Positions 35,618 to 45,593 of a stretch of DNA of 64,000 bases are shown here, in pieces; within the stretch, counting starts at the first letter, position 1, and every line of letters begins with the position of its first letter. This DNA comes from Galerina marginata (lineage: Eukaryota > Basidiomycota > Agaricomycetes > Agaricales > Galerinaceae). Location of the stretch: the NCBI GenBank assembly GCA_023014335.1, contig JAECYW010000001.1, positions 1,240,001 through 1,304,000 of the forward strand, read 5' to 3'. A model generated the notes under the pieces. It was not told the origin of the DNA and did not search any database. It was given only the letters and a program-made list of their open reading frames with translations. A program made the translations under genes and the position numbers.

Positions 35618-36299
35618 TCTAAAAATCGTGAGGGATGTGGGGGTAAGAAGGGAGGGGTGCTTTCATTTTTTTTCTGAAGATCGCAACTTAAAAGCGGACA
35701 CGTGCTCTGCTCCCTGATAATCGATAAATCGATCGCAACAGATTCGCCACAATTGTGCAACATTCTATTTCCAAATGGTCTGATGTTTCTAAGGAGGACT
35801 CATGTAAGTACTTCTTCCTTTTAACGCCTTAGTCGAGCAACTTCGCGAGTGTACTGTAATCAGAACACATATTTTTACGGTCTTCCCAGCAGTTGCTCGT
35901 TATTTATATCCAAAAAATACCTGCTGAAGTTGACAGGAGTTATATATATCGTAGACAATTAAGGACTATTTATTCAACAAGTCTCAAGTATCTATGTGCA
36001 ACGCGAATTCTACTCTATATACGATTTAAAGACTTTTTTTTCTTTGCGAGACGATTTTTTGTATCGTAGATGCCCTCGGCCGAGGTTTTTATTTTTCCAT
36101 GTCAATCGCGTGTTCGAAGATGTTGTATTTTCGCCTCTTGATTTAAGGAATTAGATATGTATCCTGGTAGCCCGGAACTATCCCTGATAGCTACGCAAAT
36201 TAATGACTGTTTTCCCAGATAACAAAGGATTTTTTGGACGAACTTATTGTTGGAATAGCCGAGACCCCACTGGCAGCCCCGATTTTGGGCAAGAAATCA
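35618..36299. other. Intergenic region, MET6 promoter
   Basis: 682 nt between the MET6 start and the stop codon of the kinase gene, both on the minus strand. The stretch 35880-36250 is AT-rich with several T runs. A CACGTG-like string (GGACACGTGCTC, near 35697-35707) lies about 85 nt upstream of the MET6 ATG, the Cbf1-type element known from sulfur-amino-acid genes; that functional link is inferred. Confidence 0.5.
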
Positions 36300-37766
36300 T
36301 CAGGTGCTCGCAGTGGATAGGCCTTTGAGACGTTGGACGGCCGATCGGAACAAATGACTCTTGGGCTTTTTGTGTTTCACAGGTGTATGATCAAACTTGG
36401 TGATGAAGGCGGAATGCGGGAGTTCCACAGGTACCCCTAGTCCTTCTTCCTCTGGAATGTCAGGAACTGAAACCGAAGGTTCTACGGCGTATGTCGCAGG
36501 GGTAATGGGCCCTTTACTCTCAGGACCAGAAGAGCCGGAGGACGCAGACAATGGCACTGAGAGAGAGTCGATAGAATCACTGATAGAGAAATGATCCGGA
36601 TTGCCCGAGCGCACGACGTCGGGAAATAGGACGGGGGCAGGCAATTGCACGGGTGGATGATCGATCACAGGGCTTCCGAAAACGTAGCGCTCATCGGAAC
36701 TTTCGGAATCGCTCGAGGACGGAATGGACGACACAAGGGTATCGATAGAACTGGCCGCCGCGGCGAGACGAGTATCACCCTGAGGTTCTGGCTTGGGATT
36801 CCTCACTTGGGCGGTTTTCGCCGGAATAGCTGGCTGGTCGTCGATGAAGAAAGCATTGAGCCTAAAGATCTCGCCCCGCAGTGAAGGAAGTGAAATTCGG
36901 CGTAGAGGATTGATCGTGAAAATCTTCTTCAGAACGGTGTTCACCTCTGCGGATATAGGCAGAACTTGACGAAGAAAGTCGTTATCGTGGAGATATGCCG
37001 CGAAACAGTCGTCGTCGGCTGTAGCATATCGCCAAGGATTCCTTCCAGTGATCATATTCGTCAGGATAATGCCGAGCGCCCAGACATCGTTATGACGAGT
37101 GGAGTATTTGCCAGTGGTGATTTCCTTGCCAATGCATTCTAGAAAGTAAGTTAGTCTTTGTAAAGCATTAAGAAAACAAATGAACGGACCCGGACTCATA
37201 TAGTACGAACTCCCGCAACCAAAATCGTGACAAACAGAGCTTTGGATGGACAACCCGAAGTCAGCTAGGCGGATGTCTGTACCATCCTGCGAGCAAAGTA
37301 CGTTCTCCGGCTTGATATCTCGATGGAACACCCCTAAATCGTGACAGTACTGAACGGCATCAATGAGCTGAATAAAAGCAGTCTTGATGAGTCGTCCATT
37401 GTTGTGAAATATATGCCTCTCGGTGATAGCTGCGAAGAGGTCTCCCCCAGTGCACAAGTCCAAAACGACATAAACGAAGCTGTCATCTCTGAAGACCTGG
37501 TGGAATGTGACGATATTGGGGTGTGCAGAAACCAGTTTATGCAGTCCGAATTCGCGCTGTTGAAGTACATCGGTGTGGGAACCCGGTTCCGGTTTGTTAA
37601 GACACTTGACCGCATAGAACTTCGGTCTAGAGGAGGATGTGCAATCGATAGCGCGGTAGACTTTCCCGTACGCGCCAGAACCCAGGCTTTCCAGAAGTCG
37701 GAGCCGACCGTTGAGGATGCAACCAGTGAACTCAGGCATAAATTCGGATTGAGCAATGCGTCCCAT
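36300..37766 (-). CDS. Ser/Thr protein kinase, Ran1/Pat1-Ksp1 group
   Basis: A fungal protein kinase whose catalytic domain most resembles the Ran1/Pat1 and Ksp1 group that represses meiosis or controls TOR-dependent growth. The chosen start (37766) gives MGRIAQSEFMPEFTGCIL and then the glycine loop LLESLGSGAYGKVYRAID, the catalytic Lys in YAVKCLNKPE, VYVVLDLCTGGDLFAAI, the loop VFHRDIKPENVLCSQDGTDI, DFG in LADFGLSIQSS, the P+1 region SSYYMSPECIGKEI and NDVWALGIILTNMITGRNPW. An in-frame intron of 51 nt sits inside MSPEC. The C-terminal 200 residues are Ser/Pro/Val-rich and end basic (KHKKPKSHLFRSAVQRLKGL). An in-frame upstream ATG at 37904 would add a hydrophobic stretch of unlikely function. 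It is divergent from the polyol dehydrogenase. Confidence 0.88.
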   Translation of the reverse strand: MGRIAQSEFMPEFTGCILNGRLRLLESLGSGAYGKVYRAIDCTSSSRPKFYAVKCLNKPEPGSHTDVLQQREFGLHKLVSAHPNIVTFHQVFRDDSFVYVVLDLCTGGDLFAAITERHIFHNNGRLIKTAFIQLIDAVQYCHDLGVFHRDIKPENVLCSQDGTDIRLADFGLSIQSSVCHDFGCGSSYYMSPGPFICFLNALQRLTYFLECIGKEITTGKYSTRHNDVWALGIILTNMITGRNPWRYATADDDCFAAYLHDNDFLRQVLPISAEVNTVLKKIFTINPLRRISLPSLRGEIFRLNAFFIDDQPAIPAKTAQVRNPKPEPQGDTRLAAAASSIDTLVSSIPSSSDSESSDERYVFGSPVIDHPPVQLPAPVLFPDVVRSGNPDHFSISDSIDSLSVPLSASSGSSGPESKGPITPATYAVEPSVSVPDIPEEEGLGVPVELPHSAFITKFDHTPVKHKKPKSHLFRSAVQRLKGLSTAST

Positions 37767-38312
37767 GATGAATAGAATGAAGGTGAGGATGAACAAGGGT
37801 TGAACGAGCGGCCGCAAGCTTAGAGAACCAGCTGAAACTTGGTAGGAGAAGAAACAATGATGTGTTGTCGTTTTCGTTGAGAGGGCAAAAGGTGGAACAT
37901 GCAAGCAGATGCATCCAGCTATAACCGCCTTTCAGGCCTAGTCCAGGACGAATAATGATTTTGTTAGCCTCAAAGACGGGCAGTCGATTTCGATCACGGT
38001 AGTCTTTCCCATAGTCGGGGTTGTGCCGCATGCCAGATCGAAATACTATACATAGCCGACTATGTATGAAGAAAGAAGCGGCGTGCCAGATGGCCGTTGA
38101 GATCAAGAAATATGTAGCTCTTCGGAAGTTCGTTGGCAGCTGGACGTTTAGTAATATTTGTCCGAGCTTCCTCCGCGTAATCGGAATAGGCGGACCGCGT
38201 AGGCTCAACCTCATACCCTCCAATGACAATGGAAAGAGGAACCCACTCAAGTTTCACATACTCTCTCCCTCTCATCGCTCAAGGATCTTGGTTACCTTCT
38301 CGTTTTCTCCCC
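37767..38312. promoter_or_regulatory. Shared upstream region of kinase and polyol dehydrogenase
   Basis: 546 nt between divergent start codons. No exon is recognised. It contains several CTCTCTC stretches on the dehydrogenase side just before its ATG and GCGGACCG strings near 38192. Function is inferred from position. Confidence 0.4.
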
Positions 38313-40032
38313 AATGACTACCGATAATCCTTCTTTCGTTCTTCGTGGGATCGACGATGTTGTCTATGAACAACGCCCCATCCCAGAAAGTGAGCGCCTC
38401 CGTTGGGTCGTGTCCTTTATACCCTATGACGGTCATCATCTCAGTTAAGGGGGACGAAGTCCTCGTCGCCGTTAAGAAAACCGGTTCGTCACCTCCTCGT
38501 CACAGTGGTCCCAAGGCTGATATCTCAGCGGTTCACTTGTAGGGATCTGTGGGTCCGATGTGTGTGTTCACTGTCTGATAGGTGAAACGCTCTCTAAATA
38601 AATGGCAAATTAGGTCCACTATCTAGTTGAAGGACGAATTGGAGACTTCGTTGTAGAGAAACCTATGGTCCGTTTTTCCTACAGGTGCCCGAGCGGTGAG
38701 AGTTCGAATAACGGTGTTCTCGATTCCAGGTTCTCGGACACGAGTCTGCTGGTGTCGTTTCTACAGGTATGAGCTCCCATCGGTCTTAGGAACACGGCTT
38801 ATTAATGAAAATCTTGCAGTTGGACCAGATGTTAAGCACCTCAAGCCAGGCGATAGGGTTGCAATGGAGCCAGGGGCCACCTGCCGTTAGTCGGCGAGTT
38901 CTAGGCTCACGGCTTGCTGCTGACCGTATTATACATAAATCTAGGAAAATGCGAAGCATGCAAGGCTGGCCGCTACAACGTGTGTCTGATTGCCACACAA
39001 CTTCTTCCGTTGAGATTGACATTGAATATAGCTGTGCCCTGATATCGTCTTCGCCGCTACGCCTCCTTATGACGGAACGTTAGGTCGTTTCTACCGCCTG
39101 CCTGCTGATTTGGCGTATCCTCTCCCGGAACATGTATCCCTTGAGGATGGCGCTATGGTAGGCTTTGTAACAGTCGTATTGACTTTCTACTCTCACACAT
39201 ACTCTTTAGATGGAGCCGCTCGCGGTTGGGATCCATTCAGTTTCCAATTTGGGAGGCTTCCGCGCCAACCAAACCATTGCTGTCTTTGGCTGCGGCCCGG
39301 TAGGACTCCTCTGCATGGCGGTTGCAAAGGCAATCGGGGCAACTCGAATTATCGCAGTGGACATTGTTCCTGCTCGACTTGAATTTGCCAAGTCCTATGC
39401 TGCGACAGAGACTCATCTACCACCCAAGTTTGAGGAAGGAGAAACCAAGATCGACTATAGCAGGAGGAATGCTGCTCAGATGAAACAACAGCTCGGTATC
39501 GAGGACAGAGGAAAGAATTCAATCGACCTGGTCATTGATGCGAGCGGCGCTGAAGTTTCTATCCAAACCGGATTTTATATCGTCAAGTCAGGTGGAACAT
39601 TTGTCCAGGTACATTATCAAACAGACCGTCTTTATCTATCTCTTGATCCCGTATTGCTCAGGTAGGAATGGGCAATCCCAACGTGACACTGAACCTTGGC
39701 CTCCTCATGACGAAGGAACTCAACTACAAGGGATCTTTCCGCTACGGTGTATGTTCGGATTAAATGTCGTCCATTCTCAAAGTTGATCCTAAATGTTTAG
39801 CCCGGTGATTACCCTCTTGCCATTTCTATGGTTGCTAGTGGCAAAATTGATCTGAAACCCTTGGTCACTCATCGGTAAGAATAATTAGTCTAATTTTTGC
39901 AATAGCCGGTCTCTCTGACACGGACACAGTTTCAATTTTGACGAAGCTATTGTTGCTTTCAAAGCCACGAAGGCTGGAAAGAGCGAAGACGGCAAGGGTG
40001 TCATCAAAGCAATCATCTCTGGACCGGAGTGA
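38313..40032 (+). CDS. Xylitol/polyol dehydrogenase (zinc-dependent MDR family)
   Basis: NAD-dependent sorbitol-dehydrogenase-type enzyme; closest pattern is fungal xylitol dehydrogenase, which oxidises xylitol to D-xylulose in pentose catabolism. Exons join as MTTDNPSFVLRGIDDVVYEQ RPIPE, KGDEVLVAVKKTG, ICGSD, VHYLVEGRIGDFVVEKPM, VLGHESAGVVSTVGPDVKHL, GDRVAMEPGATCR, KCEACKAGRYNLCPDI. Catalytic zinc ligands (Cys of CGSD, GHE) and the four structural zinc cysteines (C-x2-C-x2-C-x7-C) are all present. The Rossmann part reads TIAVFGCGPVGLLCMAVAKA with acidic D in AVDIVPARLEFA, favouring NAD. Later: GGTFVQVGMGNPNVTLNLGL, YPLAISMVASGKIDLKPLVT. Exons are tiny: 17, 54, 37, 66 and 35 nt in a row at 38543-38979. 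L-arabinitol or sorbitol dehydrogenase cannot be excluded. Confidence 0.88.
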
Positions 40033-40263
40033 AAGTCGAGTCCATGGGGAGCCACTATTAAAAGTTAAAGTATTTTGTAAAATTATAGTTTTGAACATGC
40101 AGCAAATTGGTCAAGCTTGACCTTTCGAAGTTCTCTGTCCTGTCCCGACATGGAATTTACTTCCATTTGGAGATGAATGCTGCTACCAAAAACCCTAACC
40201 CTGAGCAGGCTGCACATCTCACCACCGATCTAAAGTGTGCTACGTCGCCCGAATATTTTCGCA

Positions 40264-41485
40264 ATGACCTATTCAACGCGCAATTCATTCTACCTTCGCA
40301 TATCGAAAACCATTGTGTTGCCAATATATGTGAGGTGCCGACCATAGACATCTTATTGCACCTGATTTGGAATGACTGCTAACGAGCGTCACTACCTAGG
40401 TTTATCTGGACGAACGTCATGTCGATTGGATGTCAGACAAAGTTCTCCAACATGTTCTTTCGGACTTGCGCCCTCAGTCAGCGTCTCGATGCCGTTTTCT
40501 ATCGAGTTTATTGACCCCCCTGTTGGATCTAGAATCCTGGCCAAGTTGGAATCAGAAGCGGACAGTTTGACGGGAGGGAGTTTGGCGCAGAAAAAAGCCA
40601 CTGTGGACACCCACAGAGGAGGTTTGCAACGTCTTCGTTTTAATACTGCTATCCGTTAACCTCGTCGTTTCTTTTGCCAGACACCTATCAATTTTGCTAT
40701 TTCATTCGCAAAACGGAACCACATTCGGTTGTCATAAAGGTGTGGGATACGAAACATCTGATACAAGCAATGTTTAATGCAAACGCAGTCCAGAACATTT
40801 CGTGCTACACCTCCACAAAAAGGGCCGGAGCTAGCAATTCCTTCATCGAAGAAACGGGGGAAGAGAAGAGAGCCTGATCTTCCTCGTGCTATGAAAAACA
40901 AAAAGAGAAAGATTAACCAAGAATCATCTGCTGACAACGAAGACGAGGATTTTACCATGGCCAGCGACTCAGACGACCGCGATACCTATGTGCCTCAGGT
41001 GCAACTTGAAATAGAGGAAGAAGAAGAGAAGCCCAAACCGATCCTAGGGTTGAGGTATCAAGGGTTCACAATATACGGACATTGCCTCTGTGTTGTGGTC
41101 GAACCTTGGCCCGTGGTGCGGGCGATGACTGTGCCTCCTCTTTTCTCAAGTACAACTCAAAGTGCCCGATCTGCGGCCGTCGTTCCTCGTGCCAATGCAG
41201 GTGTCAGTGCCAGAGCTCGGACTCCCCTTTTCCTTCCCGATGATTCAGAACAGCAAACATCGTCCCGAAGGTGCAAATACTTCACATATCAACCAAGCAT
41301 ACCTGCAGCAGATATTGAACGAAGGCCCTGAAGCGTCAGATGATGAAGATGATATGGGTGGTATGTTGGAATTCAGTCAAGTTCTTAGGAATGTAGGCGA
41401 CTCGAGAGCAGGGGCTATAAATGATGATGACGACATGGACGGGTCCATCCTGTTTGGCGATGCTGATGAATTTAGGGAGTTGTGA
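40264..41485 (+). CDS. Conserved-looking protein of unknown function, acidic and lysine-rich
   Basis: Exons joined by frame read MTYSTRNSFYLRISKTIVLP, IYVYLDERHVDWMSDKVLQH, VLSDLRPQ, ILAKLESEADSLTGGSLAQK, KATVDTHRG, DTYQFCYFIRKTEPHSVVIK, then SRTFRATPPQKGPELAIPSS, a strongly basic KKRGKRREPDLPRAMKNKKR, an acidic EDEDFTMASDSDDRDTY, a core LGLRYQGFTIYGHCLCVVVE PWP, and finally a second acidic tail EASDDEDDMGGMLEFSQVLR ... DDDDMDGSILFGDADEFREL. The YQFCYFIRKTEPH and LRYQGFTIYGHCLC blocks look strongly constrained, but I do not recognise the family. The basic cluster suggests nuclear entry. The join after EPWP is uncertain: an intron of about 90 nt is likely because the tail lies in another frame. 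Four or five short introns in total. Confidence 0.68.
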
Positions 41486-41586
41486 CTTGGGTACATACAA
41501 ATGTGTAATTCTATAATCAATTGATAATGACCTCTAGTTTCTATGTCCAACCAATCCCAGTCTCGATGTCTGTGTATTGATTTCTT

Positions 41587-44158
41587 TTAAGCACGGCCGA
41601 TCTCTCTCAGAATGTCCATTCTGCGCTCTTCAGGAACTTCTCGGAAACCAGCGCCAGCCATTTCAAATAGGCCGTGTCCTTCAGATAAGGAGCGTAATCT
41701 GCTAGAATAATCAAGGAACTGGCTCAACGGTGCGATGGCTTCTACGCTGCGCTTCATATGTGACCTGGAAGATCGAACAAGAGAAGACGGAGATCCAGAT
41801 GGGGACATCCAGTCTGGAGGGATGTATATTCCGTCGTCTGGGTATCCTCCCATATCTTCAGAGCTGGCGGGGGTATCTTCATCCAAGTCCAGGATTTCGC
41901 CCCCACGCTCTGTGAGATCCTTGACGACCTTTCCTAGATTGCTCTCCCCAACAGAAATTTTCAGAGCAACAAAGGGTTCCAAGATAGGACCCATACTCGC
42001 ATCACGAATACGTTTGCGAAGGACAGCAGCGGCCGCACCTGTGATAATCGAAGGTACCCGGGAGCCAAGGTTTTTTACATCCCCAACCTGGATGTGAAGG
42101 TGGGTCATCGGCAGGGTTGAATGGGGTGAATTTGAAAGTGCGTTGAGTACTCCTTCGGCAACGTATATCAAAGGCGAACCGGGCATTGACTCTGGAGCAG
42201 GTACTGGCTTTCCCTTTTCATCGATCACAATATTGCCGTCCCAGACTGGATCGCCTTTCTCTTGAGGTTCCATACTTCGAACAGCGAGGGGTACTTTCAC
42301 CGAAACAGGTTTTCCAGAGACTTCTGTTTGCCAGACATCCCATTCGGGACTAGGTAGCATGGAACCTAAAGCTTCTCGATAACTGACATATCTGCGGCCA
42401 AACTCGAAGTTGACTTTCCATTCGTCCTTCAACCTCCCTTCCACAATTTCCAGGTGAAGCGCACCAAGACCGTGAACCAATATTTGGCCTTCTTGAACGT
42501 CAACTCGAAGAGAAGGGTCTGTTCGAGATAAGGACTCCAAAGCATTCTGTACCGGTTGTAAGTCTGAGTGGGATCGAGGAATTACAGATGCAGAAATGAC
42601 TGGTGGAGGTGGTGTGATATCGCGCAAGGCTAATTTAAATGAATCAGACACCCCTGTTGATACAAGGGTATCACCAGTCCTGGTATATTTCAGGCCTAGA
42701 ATGACTCCAACAGAACCAAAAGGGAGTTCATCCACCTCTTTTGCCTCCGAGGCATATAGTAGGAGAAGTTTAGCCACTTTTTCTTTCTGGTTTCGGTTTG
42801 TATTTACCAATGTAGTCTGTCGAGTGAGCTTTCCTAGAAAGTGGTTGTGGTTTAAAGATATTGGAAGATAAGGACAAAAACTGACCAGAATAGACGCGAA
42901 CAAAGGTCATCCACCCTCTTTTTTCATCCCAGTTCACCTTCCAGGCCAGCAGCTGGACTGGCGGATGGTTGCGCTGCGCCTCATGGGCCACATCCACGGG
43001 ACTGGGCAGAAGCTCTCCGACATAATCCATAACGAGATCGGTTCCGACGTGTTTCATGGCCGCTCCAGATATGACTGGCAAAATTTGGCCACGTAACGAA
43101 GCTTCTCGGAGATGTCGCATGACCAGCATATTATCCACTCGGAGATAGGCAGACGGGTCAGGGGGCAAATTAAGCAGGATTTCCATAAATTCTTCGGAAA
43201 CCATCGAGAGGTTTTCTAGCAATTGAACTCGCGCAAGAACCAAGTGAGAGCTTAGGGGATGTGATGGTGGGATAACATCCAAATTCTGGAAATCATCGAC
43301 ATTCTTTGGCAAAGGGTGGGTTGATACTTCGCCTTCCTCATCCCATTTCAAAACGTTCCACCTGACTAGATCAACCAGTCCCTGTATCCCGGGTTCGCCT
43401 TCGGAATAGTGCCTAGGATTGAATGAGGCAATTGGAAGCGTCAACGCCATTGGGTTGGGGTGTAACCGATGCTTCAGCAGAGATAATAATGAAGATCTAA
43501 AGGATGCCCCAGGTCTGTCAAGTTTGTTGAGGAAGATTATTCGGGTTCCAACGCCATATCTTTTCGAAAAGAAATGGATTTTAGAGTATGTTTAGCGTAA
43601 GTTTTGGGCATCTCACCTATTTCACGCACCTGTCTAATTGTCGCCACACTCCCTTGGTTTGAGATTCCACTCCTTCGACTGAGTCAATGAGGACAACAGC
43701 ACCATCCACGATACGACTGGCGCTTTCAACCTCCATCCCAAAATCGGCGTGTCCTGGGGTGTCAATCAGGTTAAAGGTCCAGTCTTTCCATTTTACAGGA
43801 ATGCTTGCGGATTGGATTGTAATGCCTCGTTCGCGTTCGACGGGAAGGAAATCGGTAGTGGTACTTCCAGTATCAACAGTTCCAGAAGCTGAAAGGTATG
43901 AAGACTTCAGAAGAATAGATTCAGTCAGGGTGGTTTTACCAGAATCTGAGAAACTGTTAGAAGAAAAGAAAAAGTCATCAGGCGAAATCGGTATTACGTA
44001 CCAATATGAGCTACTAGAGCCATGTTGCGAAATTTTGAGGCATCTCGGATAGCAGCTGTAACATAGTGACGACTAATGGAACTGCTTTTGAATATTCGAA
44101 CGCTTCTCCTGAAAGCATTTCGACAAGACCATGGATTGGGGCCAACCTTGGAAGGCAT
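41587..44158 (-). CDS. MEF2: Mitochondrial elongation factor G2 (ribosome-releasing GTPase)
   Basis: Mitochondrial GTPase that, with ribosome recycling factor, splits ribosomes after termination. The start at 44158 gives a presequence-like [20 protein letters not shown] followed by [20 protein letters not shown] and then [18 protein letters not shown]-motifs visible: HIDSGKTT (P loop, split by an intron), [17 protein letters not shown] and FLNKLD. Domain II reads [15 protein letters not shown]; domain IV reads [20 protein letters not shown] and [13 protein letters not shown]; domain V reads [20 protein letters not shown]. The long insertion with [24 protein letters not shown] sequence in domain IV fits EF-G2 rather than EF-G1. 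The stop is at 41587. Divergent from STE14 with only 105 nt between the start codons. Confidence 0.9.
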
Positions 44159-44263
44159 TGTTTGAATCCTACAAAGGGTCTGAACAACAATGCTAAATAC
44201 CGTCTATTGTTTCCAACCCCTATCTATGTCTTTCTGACCTCAGGGCGCCTTTTCATTGCAACT
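44159..44263. promoter_or_regulatory. Shared promoter region between MEF2 and STE14
   Basis: Only 105 nt separate the two start codons, so the core promoters overlap or extend into the genes. No TATA box is seen. If STE14 instead starts at an upstream in-frame ATG (44066), the two coding regions would overlap head-to-head, which I consider less likely. Confidence 0.45.
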
Positions 44264-45262
44264 ATGTCTACAGACAACGAAGAATTCGAGAATCTTGACG
44301 AGAGGATCCAGCGACGCGTGAATGTCGCAGGGAATGCTTTGGAAACCAATCCCTCTACAAATCTTCCTCGTGGCAACATCCCTAACACACCTCTCGCGTC
44401 ATCCACAATAGCCTTTCTACTGGGCGGTGTTTTTGCCTTCGGCCTCTACACGATCATCGTTAATTTAGCATCCATTTCAAGCTGGCTTACCTATCAACTG
44501 GGGTTCTTTATTGCTGCATGGGCATTCTTTCATTGGGCAGAATTCGCGGTCACGGCAGGATGGAATTTTGAAAAGTGCAGTGTTGACTGTATGTCTTTTC
44601 GTTTCGCCTTTCTGGAACTCATTTTCACATTTCAAAAGCATACCTTCTGGACAATGGCGCCATGTATCACATTGCTAATGGGACAGCGGTCATGGAATAC
44701 CTCATTTCTCTATATGTTATGCCATCAAGCAAAGCATGGCCTTATGTGTCACAGATAGGTTTGGATATTCTCTTTCCTATCTGCAGCCTTAATTAAGACA
44801 CTTTTAGGCATCGTGATGGTTATTGTTGGCCAGTTCCTGCGCTCAACGGCCATGATACATGCCTCGACGAATTTTTCTCATTCTGTAGCTTTCCGGAAGC
44901 GCGATACACACCGGTTGGTAACTGATGGCGTCTATGGGTACGTTTTACTCCAGCCCTCGTCATTATTTCACTAATATACGTGTCTAGATGGTTCCGCCAT
45001 CCGTCTTATGCCGGGTTCTATTACTGGGCATTAGGCACCCAACTAGTTCTCCAAAACCCGTTAACGTTTGTATTGTTCACAATCCTGCTCTGGCGGTTTT
45101 TCTACTACCGTACACGAGGTATGTCTTATTCCTCCCAGTTTTCCATCGAAACTGAGGCATTTCGCCCTCCCAGCTGAAGAGGCTGCACTTGTGAAGTTTT
45201 TTGGCAATGAGTACATAAACTATAGGCGCCGTGTAGGAACGATGATCCCCTTTGTACCATGA
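44264..45262 (+). CDS. STE14: Protein-S-isoprenylcysteine carboxyl methyltransferase
   Basis: ER membrane enzyme that methylates the C-terminal prenylcysteine of CaaX proteins such as Ras, Rho and, in basidiomycetes, mating pheromones. The start MSTDNEEFENLDERIQRRVN is cytosolic; membrane segments follow: TIAFLLGGVFAFGLYTIIVN, TYQLGFFIAAWAFFHWAEFA. Then FLLDNGAMYHIANGTAVMEY-type sequence, IVMVIVGQFLRSTAMIHAST, NFSHSVAFRKRDTHRLVTDG and VYG, then WFRHPSYAGFYYWALGTQLV, LFTILLWRFFYYRTR and the C-terminal EEAALVKFFGNEYINYRRRV. The RHPSY-GFYYW and E-x2-L-x-KFFG-EY-x2-Y motifs of the cofactor and catalytic region are intact. About five introns. The protein ends GTMIPFVP at 45262. Confidence 0.93.
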
Positions 45263-45593
45263 ATCCCATACCATATGACAGGCTAATAATATCCATTTTG
45301 TCGACTTCGCTGCATCTTCGGAATCAGGGCCAAGAGTGCAGTAGAACTCGAGTGCGAGGGTGCAGTTGGTCCCGTAAATGCTTCGAATAAGGATATATGG
45401 GAAGACGCATGGGGATCTGAAAAGGTGTGCAAGAATGAGGCGGATCACTGGCTTTATGCAAACAGCACGGATGGGCCATCTAGGCGGGTGGGGGTTGAAC
45501 ATCATGTTGACCAAATGAAGAAGTGCCTCGGCGGTCTTTTGGCACCACCGACGCATCTAACTGCGCGGCGGTGTTGACGGTAATAACAACACA
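45263..45593. other. Convergent intergenic region
   Basis: 331 nt between the stop codons of STE14 (plus) and the GRAM/VASt gene (minus). Both 3' UTRs should lie here. A 159-codon minus-strand frame at 45077-45556 overlaps STE14 and shows no family resemblance, although a C-terminal extension of the neighbouring gene into this area cannot be excluded. Confidence 0.4.

Noticed and set aside
36300..37904. Longer kinase start at 37904
   Set aside because: The extra 46 residues are hydrophobic and unlike kinase N-termini; MGRIAQSEF at 37766 is a better start.
45077..45556. 159-codon minus-strand frame overlapping STE14
   Set aside because: Antisense to STE14 exons and its 3' UTR; no family resemblance. 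A C-terminal extension of the GRAM/VASt gene was considered but no splice join supports it.
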